From Mortierella alpina (taxonomy: Eukaryota > Mortierellomycota > Mortierellomycetes > Mortierellales > Mortierellaceae), in assembly GCA_029449245.1 (NCBI GenBank), contig JANATF010000004.1:186001-250000 (forward strand): DNA of 64,000 nucleotides. Direction: 5' to 3'. Positions 34,711 to 45,687 of the stretch are shown in pieces. Both the position numbers and the translations under genes were made by a program. Position 1 is the first letter of the stretch. Each line of letters opens with the position of its first letter. The notes below the pieces were generated by a model. That model was not told where the DNA came from. It worked only from the letters and a program-made list of their open reading frames with translations, and did not search any database.

Positions 34711-35127
34711 TTAAGTAGGGCGAGTGGTGGGGTCTTGCCTTGAGAAGTGAATGGAGCCTACGATAGTGGACACGACAAGAAAAGCAGGCTGCAAGAGCAC
34801 TGCAGCCTTCTTACCGTAGTCAATAAGGACCCCATTTTCTCTGCAGAGTCGATATCTTGGTGCCCTCACGCGCAACCGCCAGTCTAGTGTTGAAGTACAG
34901 CGGATGAGTTTCACGGTGTCCAGTGCAGAGAGAGCCGTTCCTGCCGCTATGCAGTGACAGAAGAAAAAGAGGAAGCGAACGCCCGGCGATCGATAGCGTG
35001 GACCAATGTAAAGGCTAAGAGCTGGGTTCAGACCGTTGTGCCCTGCTGTCAATAGAAGCGTCGCGGATGCAGTCTTCACTTCAAGCGGGGAGAGAACAGC
35101 ACGCATAGTGTTCTCCATCAGAGCCAT
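34711..35127 (-). CDS. Doubtful 138-residue open frame
   Basis: The frame starts MALMENTMRAVLSPLEVKTA and has hydrophobic stretches (RFLFFFCHCIAAGTALSAL, AAVLLQPAFLVVSTIVGSI) that could be membrane helices. No family is recognised, codon use is not biased and no promoter is evident. It may be a chance frame. Confidence 0.2.
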   Translation of the reverse strand: MALMENTMRAVLSPLEVKTASATLLLTAGHNGLNPALSLYIGPRYRSPGVRFLFFFCHCIAAGTALSALDTVKLIRCTSTLDWRLRVRAPRYRLCRENGVLIDYGKKAAVLLQPAFLVVSTIVGSIHFSRQDPTTRPT

Positions 35128-35357
35128 AGTCAGGCAACAGCCCCTGTCCTTATGAGCTGCGGCCTATGACCCTTAATATGCCTGCTTCCATAAAAAAACA
35201 TGCGCGGCTCCCAGATGCAATTTGATTTCTCTTTTTGCCTTTTTCCGCGCATTCACTCGCCGAGGTCAAAGAAGCATTTTGTCGGCTCGTGAGCTGTTCC
35301 TTGTTCTTTTATATTCTCGGGAGACCGCTGTTGTCTGCTTATATCGTACTGTCCAGC

Positions 35358-36588
35358 ATGTCGAACCAAAAGACCATCGCCGACTTCAAGAAGAAGCTGA
35401 AGGACCAGGTCATCATCCCTCGTGCTGTAGTCAAACCCATTGCAGCTCAGGAGGAGCGTATTTACACTGGCTCCAATGCCAACCCAAACAACAATGGTCT
35501 CCAAATCCTGCACACCAGCAAGAAGCGAAAGACAGAAGGTAAACAGCGATGTTGTTTAGATGTTTTCTTTTTTGTGTGCAATGTGGTTCTCTCTTTGACT
35601 GATGTTTGCCGTTCTTTTTCGGGACTGTTAGTGTACTCGCAACCGCAGGATACGGGAGCAGGAAAGCACATTAACAGTTTGCTTCTGGGTGCCATCAACT
35701 ACCTCAAGGTATGTCTCTTTTTGACTCTTGTTCATTGCCATTCAACTGTGCATGACTCTTACCGCTCAGTCACATTTTATACCTTACAGACCGTAGATGA
35801 GCCCCAGACGGTAGAGGACCTGAAGAGGAAAGGAAATGTTGATCTGGAGGCAAAGCCAGAGCTTTTCGAACTGTTAAAGTCGAACGAGAAAGTCAGCTAT
35901 GACACTATCAGCGAGACTTTTGTATATAAGGTAAACATCCTGCTTCGGTGCTGCCGTATTTTTTCTACCGGGGTTTATCAAAAATCCTTCTGTATCCATA
36001 CTCAACAATTGAACTTCATCCGTTTTCTGATGTAAATAGCCCACATATCACATCAAGAACAAAGAAGATCTACTGACGATGCTAGAAAAGAGAAAGAACG
36101 AAGGCGGGATGGAGTACAAGGAACTGAAGGATTCATACTCAAAGCTCGCCGAGTCCGTCAAAGAGCTATCTGATGAGGGCAGGATCTTGGTTGTAAGGAA
36201 CAAGGACGGGATGCCCAGAGTATTATATTGGAACGACGTGAGATACAACACTGCCATGGATCAAGGTAAAGGATGTAGTCTCAGGACCAGCCTGCTTGTC
36301 CCTTCCCATGCTTTTTTGTGAAATCATCCTCTGACTGGATCCCAAACTTCTTTTCTTCGGCATGCTCTAGATTTTCGTGATATCTGGCATAAGCTGCGGA
36401 TCCCAGACGAAGTTGATCTTCCCAAGGAGCTGGAGAAGGCCGGATTGACACACATGCAGGTGTTTGACAAGAAAGGACCGGGTGAGACGCCAAAGCGGAA
36501 GCAAGTTCGTCGCAACAGGAAGATGAAGATCACCAACACGCATATGAAGGATCTGGACCTCACCAAGGACTTTGTTCTTCCAAAATGA
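35358..36588 (+). CDS. TFA2: TFIIE beta subunit
   Basis: Exons are 35358-35538, 35632-35708, 35790-35930, 36040-36265 and 36371-36588, giving 280 residues. The winged-helix core reads HINSLLLGAINYLKTVDEPQ, PELFELLKSNEKVSYD, TFVYKPTYHIKNKEDLLTML and GRILVVRNKDGMPRVLYWND. The C-terminal WHKLRIPDEVDLPKELEKAG segment and basic tail (KRKQVRRNRKMK) are typical of TFIIE-beta. TFIIE recruits and stimulates TFIIH at Pol II promoters, and its alpha partner contacts Tfb1, also encoded in this window. Introns 1 (93 bp) and 2 (81 bp) are multiples of three without in-frame stops, so unspliced message would still be translatable through them. Confidence 0.95.
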
Positions 36589-37479
36589 GATCGGCAAGCA
36601 ACATCCCTGGGGCAGCAGACATGCAGTGCCGCCTAATCGCGTTACACGCACGCACACACACACTCGCCGAAGAATGTCAGCTATCTGTGTCGGTCTAGTT
36701 AAGGTCCCTTGGAGAAAAGAGCTTTCTTCAATAAAGAATGGCTCGTGTATCATAGCATCTTATAGCGCACCTGTGTTGTTGGTCATAGCGTTAAGGATCG
36801 TCTACTATTTTGAGAGAGGCGTTAATCCACAGAATGATTTGTTCATTGAGTTTGCGCAAATCAGGTAACTGTGCAGACGAATGCACCATGCTCACTTGAC
36901 CAGAGAGCACGACCCACGCAGGAGCTTTTCATACCAGCATGGCATAACCGTTGCTTGGCCCGATAATAAAAACAGTTCATGGATCTAAAGCTCAGAATGT
37001 GTAGTGCGAGGTGCTTGTCTTGTCTATTCATAGCTGGCACAAGCAACGTTGACAGCACAGACACATGCGCGCAACGAGGGGACCTTGCAAATCGTCAGGC
37101 ACTAAAAACGAGTACCCTACTGGTCATGGCCATCCCCTCCCTTTCTTCCACAAAGTTGGGCCGAAGCATTCTTTCCATCCTGACGATACAACACCCTGCA
37201 CACTCACACACACCACAGACACATTCACACACACACCAGCATATCCACAAACACACGCTTTCTACCAGTCTCCCACCATAGCACACACTACTGAGTGACA
37301 ACTGATCCAGGCTCAAGGCTAAAGCAAAGCATAAGAAAAAGAAGACGAAGCACAAAGTAAACGATGATCAGACCAGGTAAAAAAAAAAAAAGAAAAAAAA
37401 AACAGAGTTGCGATCTGCTGCGACACATGGCACAAAACGACTCATCATCCCATGCTTGGTCATAGCCTTAGCAATATCC
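36589..37479. other. Intergenic with CA-rich tract
   Basis: ACAC-rich sequence at 37195-37255 and poly-A at 37378-37402. A short upstream coding exon for the ZIP transporter may lie here but cannot be placed. Confidence 0.45.
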
Positions 37480-38900
37480 ATGTCCGAGTGCCGCGAGCCG
37501 CCCACAACTGAAGTGTCGTACAGTCGACATCTTCATCTTGCTGGAGTGATCGTCATCCTCGGAGCCAGCACGCTCGGGGTCTTTATGCCTGTCATCGCTA
37601 CTCGATTTCACAGCCTGCGCATTCCGTCGCATGTGTTGACGCTCGGAAAACAGTTCGGCACAGGTGTCATCTTGGCCACTGCCTTCATTCATATGCTTCC
37701 AACGGCCATGTCGAACCTCTCCTCCCCTTGTCTCGGTCCTACCCTCTCACAAAACTATCAGTCCCTTGGCGGGTTGCTTGTCCTGTCTGCATCCCTGGTC
37801 ATGCACTGGATCGAGTTTATGGCAATGGAGAACACGCAGGCTCGAATGTTGGAAGCCGCGAACGCGAGAGGGCTCACGAAAGAGCAGAGCGAACGAATCC
37901 ATCTCGACCTTGGAGGCCTGGGTGCAACAGGCGTGGCGGCCGCACCGTGTCCTGGGCAAACTAGGACTGTCCAAGAAGATACCCCATGCAGAAGATCTTC
38001 CTGCTCCTCTGTCTCGTCTTGCCGCTTGGATCATGACTTTTCAGAAGATGAGGAGAGTAGGATGATCCTGAGCCCCTCCCACGGATCTGCGGATGAAGGA
38101 TCTCTGATCACTCAAGGCCCCATACTGTCGCAGGCCACGTCGTATGGCACCATCGCTCGAGACTCGACACAACGATTAAACACACAAGATTCACACCACC
38201 ACCGCCAGGCGTCCTCTGCAAGCAGGAGCGGTCGTCACCATCACCATGTGCTCGAGGTAGGACATTCACATGCGCATGGCCTGGAGCTCCTAGATGTGTC
38301 CCAGAGAAGGATCTCAACTTATATCCTGGAAGCAGGCGTGGCTTCCCACTCGATCGTCATCGGAGTCGCCCTCGGCGTGTCCTCGGATGCGGAATTCACG
38401 GGCCTTTTGGTAGCCCTTGTCTTTCACCAGTTCTTTGAGGGTAAGAAGACCATCTTATTATCCGGGTACCCTTGTGCGTTCTGCTCAACTCCTGATGATG
38501 ATGTGACTGAAGACTAAGAAAATGTCGCTCCCTCCTTTTTTTCATGTGGTTCACAGGATTTGCGTTGGGTGCAAGGATTGCCGAGTTGGACTTTGAGAGC
38601 ACCACGAACCATTATCTTCTGGCGCTTATCTTCTCCTTGACGACACCTCTTGGAGCCGTGCTCGGGATCGTGATTTCGAGCTCGTACGATCCAAATTCTG
38701 TGGCGGCGATCTTGACCGAGGGGATCCTGGACGCCATCTCGACGGGCATCTTGCTCTACATGGGATATGTGAACCTGCTGGCGGTCGAGTTCAATTTGAG
38801 CGGAGAGATCCGGCGGGAGAGCAATAAGATCAAGGCGATGTGCTTCCTTGCCCTCTGGATGGGCGTTGCTGTCATGGCCGTCATCGGCATATATGCTTAA
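37480..38900 (+). CDS. ZIP-family zinc/iron transporter
   Basis: Exons are 37480-38440 and 38557-38900, giving 434 residues from the first in-frame ATG. Eight hydrophobic segments are visible. TM2 has GKQFGTGVILATAFIHMLP. The long cytosolic loop has the metal-binding His clusters (HHHRQASS, GRHHHHV, HSHAHGLE). TM4 has ASHSIVIGVALG, and TM5 the HQFFEGFALGARI motif split by the intron. These are the Zrt/Irt hallmarks for Zn2+ or Fe2+ import. The frame stays open upstream to 37381 and encodes a hydrophobic run (RLIIPCLVIALAISMSEC) that looks like a signal peptide. A splice acceptor (AAAACAG, 37404) precedes it, so the true N terminus may come from an unseen upstream exon. Confidence 0.92.
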
Positions 38901-39162
38901 ATTGCGAACTGTCTTCACGCGATCGTCCATAGTCATCCGCTTACAGAATCATCTGGACAGCGTTGCACAGCTTAGTAAAAATCAATGGAATTGATAAAGA
39001 AGCCCCCACGGTCGCTTTTCAGCACTGCACAGCGCAGTCTTTTAAATCCTCCACCCACCTCCCTGTTTCTTTGCTACACTTTGTCAACCCACCCTACCCA
39101 TCTACCCACCCCCAACAGGCTTTAATACCCACCCACCCACCCACCCACCACTCACCACAACC

Positions 39163-40467
39163 ATGGAAAGAGATGACAAGAGCCCATACGCACCTCTGGA
39201 CTGGAAAGGCTTTTTCGATACAAAGCGCACCGTGGCCATCTCGACCGACCTAGACCCCTCAGCACTCACATTCTGCGTGTACGAGACCAACCGCGACCTG
39301 ACCAACGCTCCCGTGATTGTCCTCCACCACGGCGCTGGATGCAGCGCCCTCTCATTTGCAACGACCGCCAGGGAGTTGAAGACTCTCCTAGGCGATCAAG
39401 CAAGACTCCTCTGCTTCGATGTCCGTGGCCACGGTACAGTTAATCCCCCCCCCCCCCCCAGACATTCTTGATGAGATCTCCAACAGGTCCATTCATATTT
39501 GTTTTCTTTTATCTCTCTTGTTTTGTCTACGCTAGGGGAAACCACATCGAATGACCAGCTGAACTTGCATGTGGAGCGACTTGCCAAGGATCTCCAGAAT
39601 CTGCTCTTGACACTGTACGGTAGACCTGGATCCGGCCACAAGCAGATGCCAGAGCTGTTCTTGGTTGGTCATAGCATGGGCGGCGCCATCGTGACTGAGT
39701 TTGCGGCCCAGGAAATGCTCACCGGCATCCGTGCCGTCGCGGTCCTGGACATGGCAGAGGGTAAATGCGTGCTGCGCGCGAGAAAAGAAAAAGATAAAAT
39801 ACTTCCATGCAAGAACGTAAAAATGGATGTTGCTCTCAGAGGTACTGACTGACCTTACTCACCTTCCCATTCTATATATGTTGGGATGTTGTTTGTTGTC
39901 GATAGTGTATCAGGACATGGCAAAGACACAAATCAAAGAGTGGTGCACGACTCGTCCAAAGGTCTTTGACTCGGTGGAGCAAGTCGTGCAGCTTGGGTAA
40001 GCCCATGCATTGATGAAACTTTTGGCGTGAGAAAAAAAAAAAACGATGAGAGTAAAAAAGACGTGCAGCGCTCATCATCATGTGCAATTGCTTGTGTACA
40101 CGTAAATAGCGTCGAGACCCAAATCGTGCGCAACTTAGAGTCTGCGCGCGTATCCTTTCCTGGCTTGATTACCCATGCGCCTGCTCCAGCAAGCGGTTAT
40201 GTCTGGATCACCGATCTCATGGCGTGCGAAGCGTACTGGCCAACCTGGTTCAAGGACCTGAACCAAAAGTTCCTCAAGATAAGGGCTCCCACGAAAAAGA
40301 TCCTGATCCTAGCCGAATATGGGACACTGGATGATGTACTGCAGGCTGCGAATGACAGGGGCGAGTTCCAGTTGCTGACATTTGACGGTGCAGGGCATTT
40401 CGTACAGGAAGACCAGCCAGAGAGAATGGCCAAGGAGTTGGTCGCATTCTGGCACCAGAGGTCGTGA
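39163..40467 (+). CDS. PPE1: Protein phosphatase methylesterase 1 (PP2A demethylase)
   Basis: Exons are 39163-39433, 39536-39760, 39906-39996 and 40110-40467, giving 314 residues. This alpha/beta hydrolase removes the methyl ester from the C-terminal Leu of the PP2A catalytic subunit. Visible landmarks are FDTKRTVAI, VIVLHHGAGCSALSFA, CFDVRGHGET, the nucleophile elbow LVGHSMGGAIV, WCTTRPKVFDSVEQ, VRNLESARVS (a PME-1 signature) and the catalytic His in DGAGHFVQEDQPERMA. The length is a little below human PME-1 (386), mainly because of a shorter N terminus and loop. A C-rich run (39447-39460) sits just inside intron 1. Confidence 0.94.
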
Positions 40468-40710
40468 TAGAATCGCAGAGCGCTCTTTTTATATATATGT
40501 AGGATTTTTTTTTTTTTTTTTTTTTTTAATTCTGCGTGTTGGGTGGTATATCTCGACCAACCATTGCCATCTCTGCCTTTAGTGCCGAGGTCAGAGGTCA
40601 AACAACGTCCCAGTCAGAGATTGTCCTGAATAAAAGAAAAGTGCCGGCACCGATAGTGTTTTTTTTAAAAAAAAAAATTGATCGCATCCTGTCGCCTCCT
40701 CGTGAGTTCC

Positions 40711-41959
40711 TTAATCCTTTTCAACAATTCTCTGCAGATGGTCCTCGATCTCTGTCACCTCCAGCGTACGGAACCTAGGCTCCCGAAGCGAGACGACGCC
40801 AACCTCAATCTCTGTCGCCTTGAAATCCGAAGACAGCACAGTCGACAGTGTCGTGATTGCAAGCTACAGCGCATGAACAGAAGCAACAGGAAAGTAAAAA
40901 AAAAACGAGATGTGAGCAGCCAGCCAATTGCATGATGATCCCAATCCCAGGATAGACACAATGGAGATGCAAGATCAAAGCAAGCAAGTTCCGTTTACCT
41001 CAATGGCTTCCTCTTCGTTCAGCTCCTTCTCCTTCTTCAGCTTCTTCTCCAAATGGTTCAAACTTTCTGTTTGCTTGGCTCCAGCAGCTGTTGCCTTGAA
41101 TCCAACAAAGTATCCTGCGGGATCAATCTTGAACAGTTGGGGTCCACGCTCATCATCCAATCCAATCAGAATCATGGCTATCGGGCAAAAGAGAGGAAAA
41201 GAGCATCCGGTGGTCAATAGCAATACTAACTCATGCGCAACATCAGGTCGCCAATCCGAGTCTGAATAAACAGAAAGTAAAAATCCAACTTACAGACACC
41301 GAGGGGTCGCATGGCGGCATGCTGGGTGTAGACCTGGTTGATGTTGGCCATGCGCTTGGCAAGCATATCTGGGGGAATTTCGTATCCAAACTTGTATCGG
41401 AACTCGGCTGCTTCCCTCTGTGCCCTGCTCACGGCTGATCTAGCATCGGGCACAAGTCCTGTCATCACGCAACCAATCTTGGATGTCAAAGGGTAGATGT
41501 GTCTGATTGTCGATGAGTCCAAGAGTTTATCCTACCAGTGGTGGTGGCCGAGAGATATAGCGACAAAAGATACACACAAAGGCAACGGGCGTTAGCTTTT
41601 GCTGATAAAGGAGAACAGAATACGCGTAGTGGAAGCAGATGGTTTGTGGTCCTTACAGGAACTTTGTGCTGGGTCACGATAACGCAAGAGTCTTTGCCGC
41701 GAACACCGATAGACGTAATACCCGCGTTGGAGATGGCCTTGAAGGCATATTCTTCAGACAAGGAGGTAAGAAGGACGAGAATGTTAGCAGACTGAAGAAA
41801 GAAAAGAACAACGCGCCCCGAGAATGTTGGTTTGGTCGTTGTGTGTGCATTTGCAGCGCAGGCCAAACTCCTGAGTCTCGAGCATTTACCGACTTGGTAG
41901 AGTCTTCCCTCGGGCGAGAAGATGGTGATGTGGCGATCGTAGCCTGCTCCTCGACTCAT
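40711..41959 (-). CDS. SCL1: 20S proteasome subunit alpha 1 (PSMA6/Scl1)
   Basis: Exons are 41959-41890, 41751-41657, 41531-41294, 41177-40999 and 40863-40711, giving 244 residues (human PSMA6 is 246). The alpha-type N-terminal signature [22 protein letters not shown] is rebuilt across intron 1. [40 protein letters not shown] and [20 protein letters not shown] identify alpha1. The outer alpha ring gates substrate entry. Its start is 448 bp from the QCR7 start on the other strand. All introns close in phase. Confidence 0.96.
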
Positions 41960-42406
41960 TGCGATGTGGATTTGTTGGCTGGTGGCGGTGTCCTGGAGAG
42001 GAAGAGAGTGTGAATGATTGAGAGAGAGGGAGAGAGAGGTCGGATTCCAAGAGAGACTGGAGAGTTAAAGGAAAGGTGGTCGAGGGGACGCAAGAGGTTC
42101 GAATGAATGTGTAGGAAAACGAAGGGTCGAAGTGGATGCACAGGGGAGAGAGACGCGAATGCAGCGTGCGTGTCGAGGGCAGTCATACAGATACGCGACA
42201 CTGCAGCGTTCTGTGACGGAGGCCTCTTCATGAGGAAGAGTCACGTGTAGTCGCCCTCCTTTCGACATCGCTCCTCCGAACATGGACGGAAAGCCGAACT
42301 CAGTCATTTCGGACAGTCGCCAATTCCCGTCACTCCACTCCACTCCACTCCATCCATCACGCGTCTCTCTTCATCACCTTTTCCGCCTCTCTTCCCTCTG
42401 TTCATC
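41960..42406. promoter_or_regulatory. Shared divergent promoter of SCL1 and QCR7
   Basis: 447 bp between two housekeeping start codons. GA-rich on one side and CACTC/CT-rich (CACTCCACTCCACTCC at 42333-42350) just before QCR7. No TATA box is clear. Confidence 0.45.
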
Positions 42407-42548
42407 ATGTCCGGAATCACTCTCGTCAACCAGGTCAAGGCATCCAAGTTTTTGTCGGGCATCCTGCAGCCTGTCGCCAACGCCTTTGTGAATGCAGCCG
42501 GTTACCGCAAGCTGGGTGCGTGTTTGCTCTGATCACTGGCCAACTATA

Positions 42549-42583
<35 letters not shown>

Positions 42584-43110
42584 GACACCTACTCAAATGC
42601 ATGCACGAACTGAGATCTTCAGAAAGCAAATTGCAACTCGCTCTAAACACTGGCATCGTGGAATGAGCAACTGAGGTGGACAGTGTTCGCCAATCGAGGC
42701 AGTCTTCTTTTGCTTTCACACCAACACGACTGAAGCAAGGACAGGGACGTCCAACAGAGGATACTTGGAGAAGCACTACCAGCTCTGCTTTGACGCTAGT
42801 CTAATCCCATCTCTCCATCTTGTACTTGCTTGTCCTCCATGTCACAGGCTTGCGTTATGACGACGTCCTCCGTGAGGAGACCGACATTATCCGCGAAGCT
42901 GTCAACCGTCTTCCCGAGAACGAAGGCTACGAGCGCGTCTATCGCATGAAGTGCGCGTTCCAGTACTCGCTCTCGCACACGATCGCCACCAAGGATGGCA
43001 CCCTCAAGCCCGAGGATGATATCAGATACCTGACCCCCATCATCGATGAGGTCGCTGCCGAGTTTGCAGAGAAGGACGACTTTAACAACATCAAGTCATT
43101 TACGAAGTAG
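42407..43110 (+). CDS. QCR7: Cytochrome bc1 complex subunit 7
   Basis: Exons are 42407-42515 and 42848-43110, giving 123 residues (yeast Qcr7 is 127). AAGYRKLGLRYDDVLREE spans the intron. Then come RLPENEGYERVYRMKCAFQY, LSHTIATKDGTL and EDDIRYLTPIIDEVAAEFAE, all conserved in the 14-kDa complex III subunit. The protein sits on the matrix side of the inner mitochondrial membrane and stabilises cytochrome b assembly. As in other fungi, there is no cleaved presequence. A poly-T run (42552-42580) lies in the intron. Confidence 0.96.
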
Positions 43111-43363
43111 GACGCAGTCCAACGCAGACACTACTCAAAGAAATCACTAAAGCATCAAACATCGAACTACATTCTACAATACATCCAAGTACAATCTAGC
43201 TTTGCTATGGCGAACAGATATTTATTCATGTCTCTTGACCATGTTGGTATTGTTCCTATTCACACAATTGATGCTTGCAAGTCTGCGGCAAACAATTTCT
43301 TACGACTTGGATGAGCATGATCATGAGCATGGTCGTCCTGGTCTGTTACCATCAATGGATCAC

Positions 43364-45197
43364 TCAGTACTCTTCCTCCTGCGTATCTTGCTCGACCGCC
43401 GAATCAGATGCAACCTCCTCATAGTCCTTCTCCAAGGCCGCAAGATCTTCACGCGCCTCCGAGAACTCACCCTCCTCCATACCCTCACCCACATACCAAT
43501 GCACAAACGCACGCTTGGCATACATGAGATCGAACTTGTGGTCCAGACGAGACCAGGCCTCGCCAATAGCCGTAGTGTTGGACAGCATGCAGACCGCGCG
43601 CTGGACCTTGGCAACTTCCCCGCCAGGAACGACGGTCGGGGGCTGGTTGTTGATACCGACCTTGAATCCCGTAGGGCACCAGTCGACAAACTGGATAGTC
43701 TTCTTGGTCTTGACAAGAGCAATGGCGGCGCTGACATCCTTGGGGATCACATCTCCACGGTACAGCAGGCAGCACGCCATGTACTTGCCCTGGCGTGGGT
43801 CGCACTTGACCATTTGGTTCTGGAGCTCAAAGCACGCGGTCGTGATCTCGTTGACAGAGAGTTGCTCGTGGAACGCCTTCTTGGCCGACAGAATAGGCGC
43901 ATACGTGACCAAAGGGAAGTGGATGCGGGGATAAGGGACCAAGTTGGTCTGGAACTCTGTAAGGTCCACATTCAAAGAGCCGACAAAGCGCAGCGAGGCT
44001 GTGATGGATGAGACCACCTGAGCAATCATGCGGTTCAAGTGGGTATAAGTGGGGCGGGCAACGTCCAAGTTGCGCTTGCAGATGTCGTAGATGGCCTCGT
44101 TGTCGACCATGAAGGCACAGTCCGTGTGCTCAAGGGTCGTGTGCGTGGTCAAGATCGAGTTGTAGGGCTCGACGACAGACGTGGCCATCTCAGGAGCAGG
44201 GTAGACCGCAAACTCGAGTTTGGACTTTTTGCCATAGTCGACAGAGAGGCGCTCCAATAGCAGGGCGCCGAAACCAGAGCCGGTACCGCCGCCGAACGAG
44301 TGGAAGACCAAGAAGCCCTGGAGACCAGTGCAGGCGTCGGAGAGCTTGCGGACACGGTCCAAGACAGAGTCGACCAACTCCTTGCCAATGGTGTAGTGGC
44401 CACGGGCATAGTTGTTGGCAGCGTCCTCTTTGCCGCTAATCATCTGTTCGGGGTGGAACAGGCTAAGAATGTGAGGTAATGGCAAGAGATAAGTATAGAC
44501 GTCAATACATCAAACGCTCTTGAGGCTTCAGCCAGTATCTTTAATCGTCTATTTCAGAGAACTTACGCGCGGTAGGTGCCGCGTCGAACTTCATCGACGA
44601 CAGTCTCTTCGAGATCCACAAAAACTAGTTGTAGCAAGGAAGAAGGCATATATTGCATCAGCAAGGATGTCGTCCCTTGTTTTGCATTCAGGGGACAGGT
44701 ATGTATTGTCCAGAGACAGGCGACACCTCCTGTAAAACTTAGTGCCGCTCTCATCTCACGCCACTGACACAAGCTTCAGAAAAAAAAAGTAAGAGGTACA
44801 TACTGGCTCGGGGGACATGCTTGCCTGCACCTGTCTCGGAGAAGAAGGTACTGGAGGACGAGTCGAACTGGGACGACTGCTTGTCCGAGGCGCTGGATGT
44901 TGAGACGTGTATGGGACGTGTTAGTGCTCCTTGAAGCAAGCCCCTTCGGCGGAGAGCAAGAGAAGCATGGCGTGGACACTTACACCGTGCCGTCAGGCGA
45001 GATGCCGTGCTCCAAGCAGTAGAGCTCCCAGCAGGCGTTACCAATCTGGATACCGGCCTAGGAATAAGAGAAAGAGAGAGGCACAAAAGAGGCTAAGCAT
45101 TCTTCGACCCTTGTCGCGTAGCTGAAGCTGCTTCCTCGGTGCGCTTATGAAACGAAGGCCCTACCTGTCCAACGTGGATGGAGATGACTTCGCGCAT
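43364..45197 (-). CDS. Alpha-tubulin, paralogue 1
   Basis: Exons are 45197-45165, 45057-44984, 44892-44804, 44624-44567 and 44462-43364, giving 450 residues. It shows [20 protein letters not shown], the nucleotide loop [43 protein letters not shown] and the C-terminal [20 protein letters not shown] ending EEEY with terminal Tyr. The H1-S2 loop (about residues 36-50) is Ser-rich and lacks the usual K40 context. Introns 1-3 sit at the same codon positions as in the paralogue at 56266; intron 4 (after TYRA) is unique to this copy. A TATA-like element lies about 175 bp upstream. Confidence 0.97.
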
Positions 45198-45370
45198 GGT
45201 GGATTAGTCGAGGGTGGTTGAGAGGATTGTGGTGGGGAGTGTTGGGGAGTGTAGGATGAGGTGAATGAGGAATGGGGATGAAGCCGGTCGCAGGAGTCTT
45301 GTTAGGGGACTGAAGGGGAAACCGATAAGGAGAAAAAAAGAGAAAAAAGAAGCGGACGGGCGCAGGGCCG

Positions 45371-45376
45371 CTTATA
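45371..45376 (-). promoter_or_regulatory. TATA-like element of alpha-tubulin 1
   Basis: GATATAAG on the minus strand about 175 bp ahead of the start codon at 45197, followed by a C/T-rich leader. Confidence 0.45.
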
Positions 45377-45687
45377 TCGCGGGAGGAGAGTCCATGGGCA
45401 CAACCGCGCTGTCGTGTTAGACTCCAATCGCAATGCGCCATCACAAACAAAAAAAAGTTTGCGTATGCCACTACCGCGAGATTTCCCGCTTGGCCCAGCC
45501 CACCGTCGGCTGACCCTGCAAGCTAAAGTTACCCCTTCCTGGCACTCCAAACACATACGTGCGAGCCTCAGTGCAGCGGGGGTCCACGTTCCAGTTAGTG
45601 AGCCGGCACTCTCAGGCACGCGTGGTGCGCAGGGGACTGCTTACGATTGGGCGTAGTTTATTTCACAATCTGGCTCTCGACAGCAGT

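Larger units (their letters stand above)
33950..35357. other. Gene-poor stretch left of TFIIE-beta
   Basis: It contains the TATA box of secreted protein B at its left end and the TFIIE-beta promoter at its right. One open frame (35127-34711) is listed separately with low confidence. Confidence 0.45.

Noticed and set aside
43202-44011. 269-codon plus-strand open frame opposite alpha-tubulin 1
   Set aside because: Same antisense artefact as for paralogue 2, with near-parallel translated words because the two tubulins are homologous.
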